Shown here: positions 24,031-36,422 of the stretch, one piece after another | Position numbering within the stretch: position 1 is the first letter of the stretch | Layout of the letters: the number at the start of each line of letters is the position of its first letter | From: Zygnema cylindricum | Taxonomy: Eukaryota > Streptophyta > Zygnematophyceae > Zygnematales > Zygnemataceae | DNA length: 64,000 bases | Assembly (NCBI GenBank): GCA_037447655.1 | Contig: JBBHKE010002172.1 | Span: forward strand, 62,001-126,000 | Direction of reading: 5' to 3' | Made by a program: the position numbers and the translations under genes | Notes under the pieces: model-generated | Databases searched by the model: none | What the model was told of the DNA's origin: nothing | What the model saw: the letters and a program-made list of their open reading frames with translations, nothing else

Positions 24031-24044
24031 ATGGGGGAGAGGAA
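23911..24044. repeat. ACGTC-rich direct repeat, copy 2
   Basis: Second copy of the repeat at 23072-23204, again with closely spaced ACGTC cores. It runs directly into the G/A-rich tract at 24031, where its right border is lost. Confidence 0.75.
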
Positions 24045-24705
24045 GGGAGAGGCGGGGGGGGAGCGGGAGGAGGAGGGGGGAGAGGGAGGGGGAGGGGGAG
24101 GGAAAGAGGGGCAATGAGGGGGAGGAGGGGGAAGGGGAGGGGAAGGAGGAGGGGAGAAAGGGAAGCGAGAAGGGAGGAGGGGGGAGAGGTGAGGGGAGAA
24201 GGGAGAAGGGAAAGGATAGTGGGAGGGGGGGGGGGGGCGGAGAGGGGGGATGGAGGGGGGTATGGGGGTCGGGAGCGGAGTGGAGAGGGGAGGGAGCGGG
24301 GAGAGGGAGGGAGGGAGGGAGAGGAGTGAGGGAGGGAGGGAGGGAGGGAGGGGAAAGAGGAGAGGGAAGACAGGGAGGGGAGGGAATCGGGGAGGAGGGG
24401 GAGGGAGGGAAGGTAGGGAGGGGAGGGAATCGGGGAGGAGGGGGAGGGAGGGAAGGTAGGGAGGGGAGAAAATCAGGAAAGAGGGGGAGGGAGGGGAGGG
24501 AATCGAGAAGGAGGGGAGGGAGGCGGGGGAAGAACCCCCCAACATCCTCTCCCTCTCCCTCTCCCTCTCCCTCTCTCTCCCGCTTTCTCTCCCTCTCATC
24601 GCTTCTCTCCCTCTCTCCCTCTCTCTCTCATTCTCTCCCTTTCTCCCTCTCTCTTTTTCTCCCTCTCCCCCCCCCCATCCCTCTCTCTCTCTCTATAAAA
24701 CGAAA
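24031..24705. repeat. Purine tract switching to pyrimidine tract
   Basis: About 500 bp of GGGAGG/GGGGGAG-rich DNA (24031-24530) is followed without spacer by about 160 bp of CTCTCCC-rich DNA (24536-24700). An internal unit GGGAGGGGAGGGAATCGGGGA is repeated several times. Gly/Arg/Glu-rich and Pro/Ser-rich frames here are not genes. Confidence 0.92.
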
Positions 24706-25135
24706 ATGGGGAACTCCAATTCAAACTAGATATAATTAATGTAAAAAAAAACAGTTTTGTTATTAGACCTAGTCAAAAATGTTTTATATGAAAGTGTGAA
24801 AGACAGATTTTAGCAAGAAAGTACATAAATTTTGTTTACTTCCTGAACAACAAGTCATTACACCTTAAGCATTTTACGCTCAAGATACTGTAAGCAATAA
24901 ATAGTGCAGGTTTTTTTACTTTATAACCTCTTGAAATTTAATGCTCCCAACCCTAAGAAATTTCTTCATTGCGATTTAGGGGTGCGAAAAAACATTACAT
25001 TTTTTTTCTTCATATGTATTTCAAGCGAAATCATTTGAAATCTACTTTTTAACTTCTCCGCTCTTGGCAATAACAAATTTAAGGAAACAAAAACAGTTTT
25101 TGGATGGTCGGGGTATGAGGGCCAAAAAATTAATC

Positions 25136-25566
25136 TAGTGTTGTGTATCGGAGCCATTTGCCCATAACTGATATGTACTTTCTTTTTACCTACTGATGAT
25201 CAATATATTGGCTCGATGTATCGGTGAAGGAAATACTGGGATGCATTTTCAATATAATGAGATGGATTATTGATAATTATCAGGCCGATAACTATCGACG
25301 ATAACTCTGTACTCTGGTACGGAATGGATTGTCATTGTTTTTCCAAAAGCCCCCCCCCCCCCTCACCCCCATCGCGATATCTCCATACTCAATTAGTACC
25401 TTACTTCCGTACCACGATTCCATATTTCTTGAACGTAGTAACCTCCTCAACCTGCGATGATTTTTGTTAGATCTGAAGCGATATATCGGTACCTCTCACT
25501 GGTCGATAACCGATGTTATCGTTATCAGTTTTATCGCGATGAGTTTCTTCTTGATACACAACACTA
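25136..25566. mobile_element. hAT-like MITE, 431 bp
   Basis: Begins TAGTGTTGTGTATCGG and ends TGATACACAACACTA, matching the family at 3497-4392, with CGATA-rich subterminal DNA. Flanking 8-mers AATTAATC and CTAAAAGT do not match, so the copy is old or was rearranged. It has no coding capacity. Confidence 0.7.
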
Positions 25567-28526
25567 CTAAAAGTTATTAACCCTACAAAATCTTTAATAG
25601 CCAAGCCAATTACCGTTGTATTTTTGTATTGTTATGACAGGTCGACATATCAACAAAATTTCGCAATAAATTCTCTACCGAAGTATCGAGCCACTATATA
25701 GACTATTGGAAGGTAAAAAATAGGTACAAATCAATTATTAGTAAGGGTACGGTCCCATGTGGCTAAGTAAGATTTTTTTTCTATTGTCTTCTTGAAAAAC
25801 TTATTGGCGTACTGCAAAAGTTACAACCGTAAAAAAAAATTGCAAAACTGTAGAGTAAAATTTACGTCATTTTAAGATGTACGACAAGTTGTCGTCTTGT
25901 GTTTTATAAACCCACAACAACGATGTGTTTTAAATAAAGTAACATCGCTTACGCAAATAAAATAACATACTCGCACGTGTAAAAGTGTTCAAAAGTTTTT
26001 GACGACAAGAAAAAAGTACACGGTTGTTTTTTTTGTCCGTTTGCATCTTGAACGGATATTTTGTCGGAGAAGTATGAAGGTAGCAATACTATTTCACGGA
26101 AAGGTGAAAAATCAGTGAAGGCACCACTACAGCTCCCGCCTCTCTCACCTTGCTCAGCTTGCATCTCCTTCACTCCAAAATTCGTGATTGCCCAGCACTA
26201 GTAAAGGAAGGCAGGATGATGAGGGCGGTCGCACGTGCTCGAACTAAGTCACGTTGAGAAGAATCCAACAAAGGCGCCCAAAAAAAATGTTTTTTATACT
26301 GCAGGGGCCTCAAGAATTTTATGTTCATGCATGGTGACCGGACAGAAGAGGCAAACGTAAAATCATCTTGTTCAGCATAGCTCGAAGGGTGTAAGTCTAC
26401 GATGTTACGGAAAGACATGCGACGTACCAAAACGTTTCAAAAAATAAGGTGTGTAAAAACAAATTGTAGAGGTTCATCGTCGTCACTGGCATTGTCGACT
26501 TCGGGTCAAGTTTCATCGGTTGAAAAGTGGGATAGTTTACAAAAATCCGCGCTTATCCGTACCAAACTTTAGCGCTTATTTTGTTTTTATACAGGAACCA
26601 ACAATAAGAGAATTTTCCTACTACTCTCCGAAGGTCTAGAGGTAACACTGACCTTCGGATATTCATTCATGAGGCTTTCTCTTCATTTTTCTCTGTAGCT
26701 AACAACGTTGATGTAAGAGGTGGGTTGACAACTACAAAAAAAAATGAATCGCGACAGGTTGGACAATTAAGCTACGCATCTCGATAGACAACCAACGAAA
26801 AATCACAAGATTTGCACATGGTATGTGTTGTTTTTGGAAGATTCATTTTCGTACATGCGTGCGCTCGCGTGTTCGAATACATAGTAACCGGATGTAATAT
26901 GGTGGTTCGAATGGATTTGTGGATTGGGGGGTAATTGTACGGATTAATTTAAAGTGACGTAAAGTACAAATTGAGTGACGCGAAGAAGCATACGAAAAAT
27001 ACAGAATACGAAATAGAAATGGACGGCGGATCGCTTCGCGATTCGATTTGAAATATTCGAAGGGTTTGAAAAAGTACGCCGGCCATACGAAACACAATGC
27101 GACAGACCGCATTTATTAAATGTGACGCCGCCGGTACGGAGCGTCTTATTTGACAGGTGTACTTTAAATTTGGCAAGTGAGATTTACGGCGAAGTACGTG
27201 GTTTCATACGAACAGGATGTGGATAGTACGGTTTAATTTCGGCAGTGGTTCGAGCTACACGTGGAGGGCGAACGACGTCCGCCGATATTTTCAAGGGATC
27301 TCATTATTTTTAATGACGTATTATTAGGTGGACCGTACATATGCGATGTCGGTTCGCTACGTGGTATTGTCCACAAGTGACAAAGCAAGCTGTCATTTAG
27401 CGACCGGATTTTGCGGACGCGTCGGTGTAAATGTTTAAAACAACATTGTCTTGTCTTATGCGTAATAATAATTGAGTATTGATTATGACAATTTGTATTT
27501 AGGTGATCATTTAGGGTTTCGGCAATTTAATTTGTGTGTATGTAGTGTCGTACTTGCAGACAAGTGTACACTTATGATTTGGTCGACTCTCAGGTGTACA
27601 CTTACTGTTAGGATTATTTGTCGTAATAGGTTCTCATGGTGTAATACTACTTAGTGGAAGTTACGTTGGTTATTTTGACATGTAGCGATTCGTTGACAGC
27701 TCACAAGTGTATATATAGGAATGAGCTTTGTTAGGAATGAATCATCAATTCTTAGCATGAAAAGTAGGGACCGAAGATGTAGACTTTTAGGGTTGCCGAT
27801 TAGGTCATGCATTTAAATGATACATTGATTATTTGATTATACATTTGTTTATGTGTGATGCATTCATTTATTATTATTTATATGTGTTAATTTTATGTTT
27901 GTTTGATATGCATTATGTATGCATCTGTCTTAGGGTTTCTTGTGATTTTCATGTAACCCTAAATGTTATTCATGCATCTATGTATGCATGCTTGCTCCGT
28001 CTGTGTACGGATGATTGCTCCGCCTGTGTGCGGATGAATGATTGCATCTGTGTATGCATGTATGTTAAACGGAGGATGCATTTCAAATGATTGTTCAATA
28101 GCCTAATTTTGCTTAGCTTTTTGCATGATAGTTTGGGGTGCTTCTGCGGTCTATTTTAGACCAAAGAACAACAATATGTACCTTTCAGAATGCAACTGAA
28201 AATAAAAAATTAATATCGAAACGGTCCTTCGTCGCGCAATTTTCGGCATTTCTCTTTCGTCAGAGTATTTCCGACAAAGGATTTTCATCATGTTCGAAAA
28301 CAGTAACTCTAAAAAATGAGCTAGCGTAGAATACTAGCATTTGCAAAAAGTACAAACGTTTTGTCGTAATATGACTTGGTACTCAAGTACATAAAACGGA
28401 AGTGAAGATTTGAAGTAAAATTTGTCGGTGTGCAAAAATTGAATGATATTCAATATCAGATTGTAGCTTGCATGGTGCCACTCAATGTATAACATGTGGT
28501 TTAAAGATTCTTCGTAATGGAACATC

Positions 28527-29236
28527 GACTTAGGATGGAATTCCACTGGGAAAAAATTGGGTTGTTTACTGAGGGTCGTACCGTTTCGTATATCCGTACC
28601 AAATTTTTTTTTTTCCAAGGAAAACATCTTTAAGGTTAAATCTCCAATGTTGTAGGTGTAAAAGTTGCATGTCGGATGCCATTACACTTTTATCCGAGAC
28701 GCCACGTCATCAACCCTATAGTCTATGGCGATCCTGCAAAGAGAGGATACTTTGCACAGATGAACGTGTAAAAATAGGTTGCATAGAAAAGGAACAAACA
28801 ATCCACGATGAGCGCGCGCTTATGTGCGTACACGTTGCACGGGCCATGTGCCTTCCGCCAGGGTGGAAACGTATCCTTCGAAATTATTCCGTCACGCTCT
28901 CACCATCAAAGTTTGTCGCCGCCTTTTTGTTGTTGTGTTTTTAAATTTTGGATAGTAAATCATAATGCCTCATGTACGAGTCATTAATTATCTCCGCTGA
29001 TATAGATATTATCTCCACTAGTATTAATATTACCTCCGTTGGTATAGATATTGCGTTGACACTTTGCATTCGAAGATTCTTTGAAGATTTTAAGCATCGA
29101 ATATAAACCTACAGGTTACTAACCAAATTAAGCCATGCAAATAAAAAGTGGTGTACAAACGCGACATAATAGAAGGCATGCCCTCCAGTAAACTTTTTCG
29201 TACAATTACTGAAACTCTTAATGGAAGTCCACCCTC
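28527..29236 (-). mobile_element. C-type element, inverted copy inside B
   Basis: Right border TTAATGGAAGTCCACCC and left border GGATGGAATTCCACTGGGAA are the C-family ends in reverse. The interior (TTCTTTGAAGATTTTAAGCAT, TAAAAAGTGG) is the reverse complement of the copy at 29367. Together the two form a giant hairpin with a 130-bp centre. Confidence 0.55.
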
Positions 29237-29366
29237 ACTCCACCCGACCCGTAGAGTTGGTTGTACGATTACAGAATCGACTGATGGAACTTGACCCTTA
29301 TGGTACGGTTACATCAATTGTTAATGTAATCGTAAGACCAACTCTACTGGGTTGGTTGATTAAGGG

Positions 29367-30041
29367 CAGACTTCCATTAGGCTTTTTAGGAATTGTACGG
29401 ATACATTTACTGAAAGACGTGCTTTCTATTTGGTCGCATCAATAAACCACTTTTTATTTGCGTGGCTCATTCTGGTTGGTAACACGTAGGTTAATATTCG
29501 ATGCCAAAAATCTTGAAAGAATCTTCGAATGCAAAGTCTAAACGCAATATTTCTACCAGCAAAGGTAATATTTGTACCACCAGAGGTAGTATCGGTACTA
29601 CCGTAGGTATTAATGACTCCTACAGAAGGCATTATAATCTACTATCAAAAATGTCAAAACACAAAGACAAAAAGGCGGCGGCAAACTTTGATAGTGGGAG
29701 CGTGACGAGATAATTTCGGTGGATTCAGATCCACCCTGGAGGAAGGCACATGGCCCATGCGAAATGCACGCACATAACCGCGAGCTCATCGTGGATTGTT
29801 ATTTCCTTTTCCACGTGGCCCATTTTTACACGTTTAGTCTGTGCAAAGTGTCCTCCCTTTGCACGGTCGCCACGCACTGTAGGGTTGGCGACGTGGCGTC
29901 TCGGATGAAAAATGTAATGACATCCGATGGTCAGCTTTTACGACTACAACCTTGGAGATTTTGCCCTAAAGATGTTTTCATTGGAAAACAAAATTGTTAC
30001 TGCTCTCAATAAATAACCCCACTTTTTTCGCCAATGGAAGG
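29367..30041 (+). mobile_element. C-type element, direct copy inside B
   Basis: Left end GGGCAGACTTCCATTAGG is preceded by TAA; right end is CCAATGGAAGGCCACC. It parallels the 684-bp element at 32556-33239 through most of its length (CACTTTTTATTTGCGTG, AAAAAGGCGGCGGCAAAC, CACATGGCCC). Confidence 0.55.
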
Positions 30042-31879
30042 CCACCTTTTGCCCGTGGTTCCATTAGGCGGTGTTTGTAAACGTAAAAAATACGTTTATT
30101 GAAGCCTTTGTTCGATTATGTCGGGTCAGTAACCGAATTTTTTTCTGCCTGACACATGTTGGGACCACGTAAGAAACTATTACGATCGTGCGAATCAATA
30201 TAGAATCTTTAACACCAAAGTGTAACCACATATTCGTACGAATGGAGGTAAAAAGTGATTCGTACGAGTTATTCGATAAAATATGTACGGGCGATGAGAC
30301 TTCATATTTATAAAAGCGTAAAAAAACGTGATAATGGCTAATGGATGGCAGCAGGAGCGTGAAAGAATATTCTCATTCAAATGTTTTCTCACGGCTTCTG
30401 GTGGCCTCTCATCTACTCTGAGGGAATGCACATGGCCTATGCAACGTATATGCATCTAATCACGCGCTAATTGTAGATATTTTATAGCTTTTACGCGAGG
30501 CAAAATACTATTAGTTCAGGCTCTTAAATTTGACCTACTTCAGGTCACTTGTTACAAACTGAAAGGTTCGACCGATGGCGTATCTAATTATGTATCCGAC
30601 GGTATGTGTTTACGCCCATAACCTTGGAGAATGAAATCAATCATTCCGTAACCTTGTTTTTTCTGACAAAAAAAAAATGTTACAGCATTGTATGAAACAT
30701 TACAACCTTCAGTAAACAACCTCATTTTTTCCCAAATGGAACTTCATTCTTCGTCAGTGTTCCATCACGTAGAGCCTGTAAACCACGTGTTATACATTAA
30801 GTGTCACCACGGAAGATACGATCCGATAATCAATATCCTTCAATTTTTTTACACCTACAAATTCCACTTCAAATCTTCACTTGCGTACCGTGTACCTGTG
30901 TACCAAGTCATAATACGACATAACTTTTATACTTTTTGGAAACGCCAATCTTCTACGCCAACTCGTTTTTTGGGTTCCTGTTTTCGAACTTGACGAAAAT
31001 CCTTTGCCAAAATAGTGTGACGGAAGTGCGTTGCCAGAAATAGCGCGACGAAGGACCGTTTTGAGATTATTTTTTTAATTTTTCAGTTGCATTTTGAAAG
31101 GTACATACCATGTGCAGATCTTGTGATTTTTCGTTGGTTGTGCAATTCTGTGTCCCCCATTGGACGACATAATTCAGGACGCCTCTATATTCTTTTTAGC
31201 TAACCCCTCTTCAGCTTGGATCACACATACCGAAGTATGGAAACAAGCAATCTGAGTGCATCCCTGTGCAGTTTGGACTCCTCTAAGTCCGTAGGAAAAG
31301 AAATCACTGAAAACGCCCAACCAGGCGATTAGATATCAAATGGCAAAGATGCCCAAATATATACAAGCTCATTAGGAGAGAGGCGGCTACCTCCTAAATC
31401 TCTTAAGTCCTAAACCCCTCTCACAACCCTTATCTATTGATGTACGAACCAATCAGAGAACTATAAAGTACAAAAAGGTACTGTGGCCTGTGTACTTTCT
31501 GTACGGTCTGTGTACGACTCGGCCATTTAGTGGATGCCTATCTCCTTCCGACTTGTCCTCATGCTCTCCGCGATTCCCGCTTCCCAATATTATCTTGTCC
31601 CGTGGCCCCATATCATGTTACTCCTGAAAACCGCCAAAGCGACCATTCCAGAATCTGGACGATGATGCATGTTGTGGATCCAAATTGACTTTAAATGCTG
31701 GTTGTGTAAAACAATGTTTGGTAAATTTGTTTCGTGCGGTTTCATGTTCGCACTATATTTCATTTTTTTTCTATGTTACTTGTCCGTAATTGCGTTAATT
31801 GGATTAATGAACTCTAACATGTTTAAATACTTATCACACCCCATGAACTCTAACGGACTTCAACGAGAGACCGGCTAAA

Positions 31880-31950
31880 GCTGTCGGCTACGCCTTGCTC
31901 TGCCGATCGGAGGTTTGAGTCCTGCCGGACTCAACCTTTTTGTTGAGATT
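31880..31950 (+). repeat. Possible tRNA-derived SINE head
   Basis: TAAAGCTGTCGGCTACGC resembles a Pol III box A, GGTTTGAGTCC resembles box B, and GAGACCGGC pairs with GCCGGACTC around them. The anticodon arm does not fold cleanly. It lies within element B. Confidence 0.3.
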
Positions 31951-32555
31951 GACTTATGTCACTTCTTTTAACCTGCCTAAGGAGCCAAGGCAGCCATGGC
32001 TCCATCACCCTCTCTTTCCTTCAGTGACTACAATTAGTGTGGGGGATAGATAGAAGAGGTGGAGGCAGACTGCCTGCGCTTTCCTTTTCTATTTTTACTA
32101 AGCTATTCAAACCTAGAAAATACTTAGAAAATATAATAATTCAACAGGTTGTCCGTCGTGACACGTAGCTTCATCGTCGAGCTTGTCGCGATTCATTTTT
32201 TTCTGTAGGTGACAACCCACCTCTTACAGCAACGTTGTCAACTACAAAAAAAAATGAAGCGATTGCCTCGCGAATGAATACGTGACCGTCAATGTTACCT
32301 CCTAGACCTTCGAAGAGTATTGGCAAGATTCTTTGTAATGTTGTTTGGCGTATAAAAACAAAATAAGCGGTATAGATTGGTACAGTTAGCGGGGTTTTCT
32401 GTAAACTACCCCACTTTTCGACTGATGGAGCTTGACCCTTATACAATCGTCACACTGTTTTAAGTACTAATTTCATTGTTCACGTTGGGACAATTGAAAA
32501 CAATGTACAAAGAATTTGCGCTAGATTACAAAGTAAGCTCGCTAAGTTACAATAA

Positions 32556-33239
32556 GGGTGGACTTCCATTATGCCTATCAGTAATTGTACGGAAAATATT
32601 ACTAAAGGGCGTGCCTTCCACTAGGTCGCGTCTGTAAATCACTTTTTATTTGCGTGACTTATTCTGGTTGGTAACACGTAGGTAAATATTAGATGCTTAA
32701 AATCTTGAAAGAATCTTTGAACGCAATGTCATAACGCAAATTCTGTACGGTCGGAGGTAATATCTGTACCAGCGGAGGTAATTAATGACTCGTACAGAGC
32801 GCATTAAATGTACTGCCCAAAATTTTCAAAACGCAACGACAAAAAGGCGGCGGCAAACTTTGATGGTGGGAGCGTGACGCGATAATTTCGGCGGATTCAC
32901 AGCCACCCTGGCGGACGACACATGGCCCTTGCGACGTGTGCGGACACATGCGCGCGTTCATCGTGGATTTTTTTTACCTTTTCCACGCGGCCTATTTTTT
33001 CCCGTTTTGTATTCGAGAACTGTCCTCCCTGTGCACGGTCCTAACAAACTGTAGGGTTAGTGACGTGGCGTCACGGATAAAAAGTGTAAAGAATCCGACG
33101 GTCCTAGTTTACGCCTACAGCCTTGGATTTTTTTCTGTAATGTTGTTTTCGTTAAAAAAAAATATTTCTGTACGAACTTGTACGAAACGGTACGGCCGTC
33201 AGTAAAAAACCCCACATTTTCGCTAATGGAAGTCCACCC
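32556..33239 (+). mobile_element. Harbinger-like MITE C, 684 bp, nested in A
   Basis: Perfect ends GGGTGGACTTCCATTA and TAATGGAAGTCCACCC, flanked by TAA on both sides (32553-32555, 33240-33242). Homology shows it sits within the right part of element A. It is non-coding. Confidence 0.8.
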
Positions 33240-33326
33240 TAAGATGGGGCCGTACCCTAAGAGGCTACAATACACAACACTAACGTTATTTTCATTAACG
33301 AGGTCTGAGATTCTCAACACGGATAA

Positions 33327-34021
33327 GGCTGAAGTTCCATTAGGAATTTCTAATTGTACGGCCCACATTACAGAATGCTACAATTTGAACTAAATTCCAT
33401 TGTGGAGAGTCTGTAATCCAAGGGGTAGCAAAATAGTGGTGCCACATAGCTATAGATTTGATATTAAAAATCGTCAATCGTTTCACACCGATCAAAAATC
33501 TTCATTTGCGTACCATGTACGTGCTTACCAAGTCAACGTTCAACACAGGTTTTGTACTTTTCGAAGACGCCTTGTGAGATACCACCGCATTTCTCTAGGG
33601 TTCCTGTTTTTACGCGTGACGAATGAGCGCTGTCAAAATTAGTGTGACGAATGGGTGACAACAAAAATAGCGTTACAAAAGTGCGTTACAAGATTTTGTT
33701 TGTATTTTCTGCTGTATTTTTGAATGCGTATACCATGTGCGAATTTTTTTTATTTCCGTTGGTTGCCATCTTTACACGTATGCTCATTATCCAGCGTGTC
33801 GCGGCTCAATTTTTTCTCTACCAATTACAGAAACTTTCGAAGCGAATGCTTCGCGAAAAAATATCCAAAGGTCATTGTTAACTCCCAGACTTTGGAGAAT
33901 ATTAGCAAGATTCTCTGTAATGTTGTTTTCCGCATAAAAACAAAATAAGACGTACGGCGTAGTACGGAGAGGTCCGAATTTCTGTAAACAAGCTCACTTT
34001 TCGTCTAATGGAACTTCACCC
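33327..34021 (+). mobile_element. Harbinger-like MITE D, 695 bp
   Basis: Left end GGCTGAAGTTCCATTAG and right end CTAATGGAACTTCACCC, each flanked by TAA (33324-33326, 34022-34024). Internal words (CTTTGGAGAATATTAGCAAG, CATAAAAACAAAATAAG) match the arms of element B. It is non-coding. Confidence 0.75.
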
Positions 34022-34747
34022 TAAATCGCTGAACATATCTTGTACACTTGTTTGTTTATTTTAGGTGCACTTCCGATCGTTATTAGAGCTGAAAATGTTG
34101 GGTGCAATTGCAATATTGGGCTTTGCGCGATTTGGCGCTTTACCGAAGCGGCAGTTTAGGTTATGTTCATTTGTGTTACTGTTTTTTCCAGTTTGGATTC
34201 GGTTTTGTACGGCTGATGGCGTTCAGCGTTTGTTCTTTGGCACTTTGTATCATGTTTCGTGTCGCTATTTGAGTGGCGCAGCGCATGCGTAAATAACGAC
34301 ACTGTGGTTACAATGTACGCTACGAAAACTCGTAAACTTTTCCAATGTGAGCTCCGTTTACAAATTGTCACCGACAAATTTTCACCGCATAAAAATATCG
34401 CGATTGACCAGATCCACCTCCAAAACCGACCATTCCAACGGCAGAGTTCGAACGGAAGCGTTTTGTTTTATACGATATGTATTACTGTAGTGTACCATTT
34501 ACCGTACACCAATTTTAAATTTTAAATCCAGAGTTGCTATTCGTGACTCACCAAACTGGTAGGTCGACAGCATCAAAAAAACCTGTACGGAAATGTAAGA
34601 CACCTGCGACTCACGAGGGGTGTCCACCCAACATTTTGCGTTTGGACCAACGGCCGCTCAGACCTACTCTGACAAAGCCGCGGCCACTTATTGAAAAGTA
34701 CAAATTCGTTTTACACGGTAGGGCTGTCTGGGTGTCGTTCACTATAA

Positions 34748-35546
34748 GGGTAACCTTCCATCAGGCAAAAAGTGGGGTTGTTTACTGGAGAAAGTACCTT
34801 TCCGTACTAGGTCGTACTGTTTTTTTTTGTTTGTTTACAAAAGATGTTTGCTAAAAATTCGTTGAGATTCTCCAGAATTCTTGGAGAAAAATACCACCGT
34901 CCTATTTTCAATTTTCGACGCAAACGCTTCTTGTTTCCAGTACGTAGCTAGTCTCCTCTGACTGTCCTCGGGAGGAGAGTTTGTGATTACTGGACGCGTG
35001 TTTTGGTCCACTTGTAAAGTCAGAGTCGATCCACGACAGACGTGAAGCAATAAACTTACATGTGGCAAATGGAGTGTACCGTGTGACATCAAAGCCAGTC
35101 TGTTTGACGACAAAATTTTTTTGGTTGTATAGCCAGCCTGTTCGACGACAAAAAAAACTTGGTTGTAAGACATCCTGTGACGTCTCCTTTATAAATGTGC
35201 GATACAGCGATTCATGTACAAATGGTACATTCTTGGACATTTGTACAAACTTTAATTTTGCAACGTTTTTTGTGGCCGTTGATACCACAACAACCGTAAG
35301 AGCATTCAGATTGTACATTAGCGTGACGCTACTAGATATTTTAATCGGCGTCTGCCTGTACACATACGCAGCTGCGATTTTGTCCTTTTGGAAATGATGA
35401 TTATTCCCGAGCGGCTCAGCAGGTCCTACGTGGTACCAATCGCAATCTAACACCTCATTCACTGGCCTGATGGAAGGGTGTTACAAATATTACTGCCAGT
35501 AAACGTGTTCGTACGATTACTGAGAACGCCTGATGGAAGGTTACCC
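34748..35546 (+). mobile_element. Harbinger-like MITE E, 799 bp
   Basis: Perfect 19-bp inverted ends GGGTAACCTTCCATCAGGC, flanked by TAA (34745-34747, 35547-35549). Subterminal CCTGATGGAAGG is repeated at about 35466. Open frames of up to 184 codons on the minus strand match no family known to me and are not supported as genes. Confidence 0.85.
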
Positions 35547-35549
35547 TAA

Positions 35550-36422
35550 TTCTTTTCTAACGATGCCGTACATTATATGTGAACGCAATTTTCATTCATT
35601 GGTTCCTGCATTTTCCTACCTGCTGTCGGTCTGTGACCCTGTTTTCGTCGCAGATTATCGTACAGCTATGATGCTACAGTACAGAATTCTCAGATTCTCA
35701 CAAATCAAAATGACGCCTTGACACCGAATAGTCGGTTCGATTCGTCCACGCTGGGAAAAAATAAAATGGACGCGATCCCAAGGGATTTACCCAATCAGAA
35801 TAATCTGTATCACGCTTGTTGGCGTTTCCAGTTTCCACACTCTTTGTCAGCAATGGTGTTGGCGGCCGTCGGTACGGGCACAAATTTATTGACGGCGCTG
35901 GTGGATACCCCTCTGAACAAGTAGGTGTCCTGAAAGTTGTACAATTTCGCGTACAATAAAATCTATTTCTATTTCGTGTCCCTTCGGCAGTTGCAATTCA
36001 CTTCAGAATTTGTGTGAAAACGTACGATTGACAGGAAATCTGCTCTGCAGTACAGTACAATAACGGTACAGGACGTTTTCTCCACTATCATGGACACATG
36101 TGGTCTGTCCATTATGTACATTCATTTGTACGGTAAGCTTCAGAAACTATCGTACGGATAGGTGACAGGTGACTGCCTTGTTGGGTGCTGACTTACTGAC
36201 AGATTGAGCTATTCTTGTGGAAAGCCATGGAGGATCTGTTTGACCAAAGTTGCTGAGAAGAAGCCAACTGCTCCGCCTTTCGAGTGAATGGCATGATAAT
36301 TTGCCACATTTTCAAAGTTTGCATTTTAGATCTCGCTGAAACCGGTTTTCCTGTCAGTTTCTATGAATAAATCTTTTTTGTAACTGCCGTTTTTTGCTTC
36401 AAAACAATCTCTACCATTCAGT
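35550..36422. other. Spacer upstream of the Pmp-like gene
   Basis: No gene recognised. Probably holds the promoter of the secreted repeat protein starting at 36423; short GTACGG/GTACAG words recur. A pyrimidine-rich stretch ends near the start codon. No TATA box could be assigned with confidence. Confidence 0.4.

Larger units (their letters stand above)
26503..32438. mobile_element. Harbinger-like long inverted-repeat element B, nested in A
   Basis: Ends GGGTCAAGTTTCATCGGTTG and, inverted on the right, GGGTCAAGCTCCATCAGTCG; similarity continues inward (AAAAGTGGG, TAGTTTAC). Right flank is TTA, left flank TTC (probably a mutated TTA). About 330 bp at each end are inverted copies of each other (26503-26830 against 32110-32438). 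The 5.9-kb span itself contains an inverted pair of C-type elements and F-type sequence. Only short open frames occur, so no working transposase is present. Confidence 0.6.
25745..33257. mobile_element. Harbinger-like element A, split by nested insertions
   Basis: Left end GGGTACGGTCCCATG, right end CATGGGACC-type sequence GATGGGGCCGTACCC, flanked by TAA on both sides (25742-25744, 33258-33260). Real A sequence is 25745-26502, 32442-32555 and 33243-33257. The rest is inserted elements B and C. The assignment is supported by homology to the simpler copy at 46149-46919, which reads through both insertion points (for example CTAAGTTACAA before the C insertion). No transposase is seen. Confidence 0.6.

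Noticed and set aside
23897-24739. 280-codon Gly/Arg/Glu-rich frame
   Set aside because: Low-complexity GGGAGG tract; no domain and no unique sequence apart from the edges.
34908-35462. 184-codon minus-strand frame in element E
   Set aside because: No recognisable domain, repeat-derived, and other copies of the family do not keep the frame.
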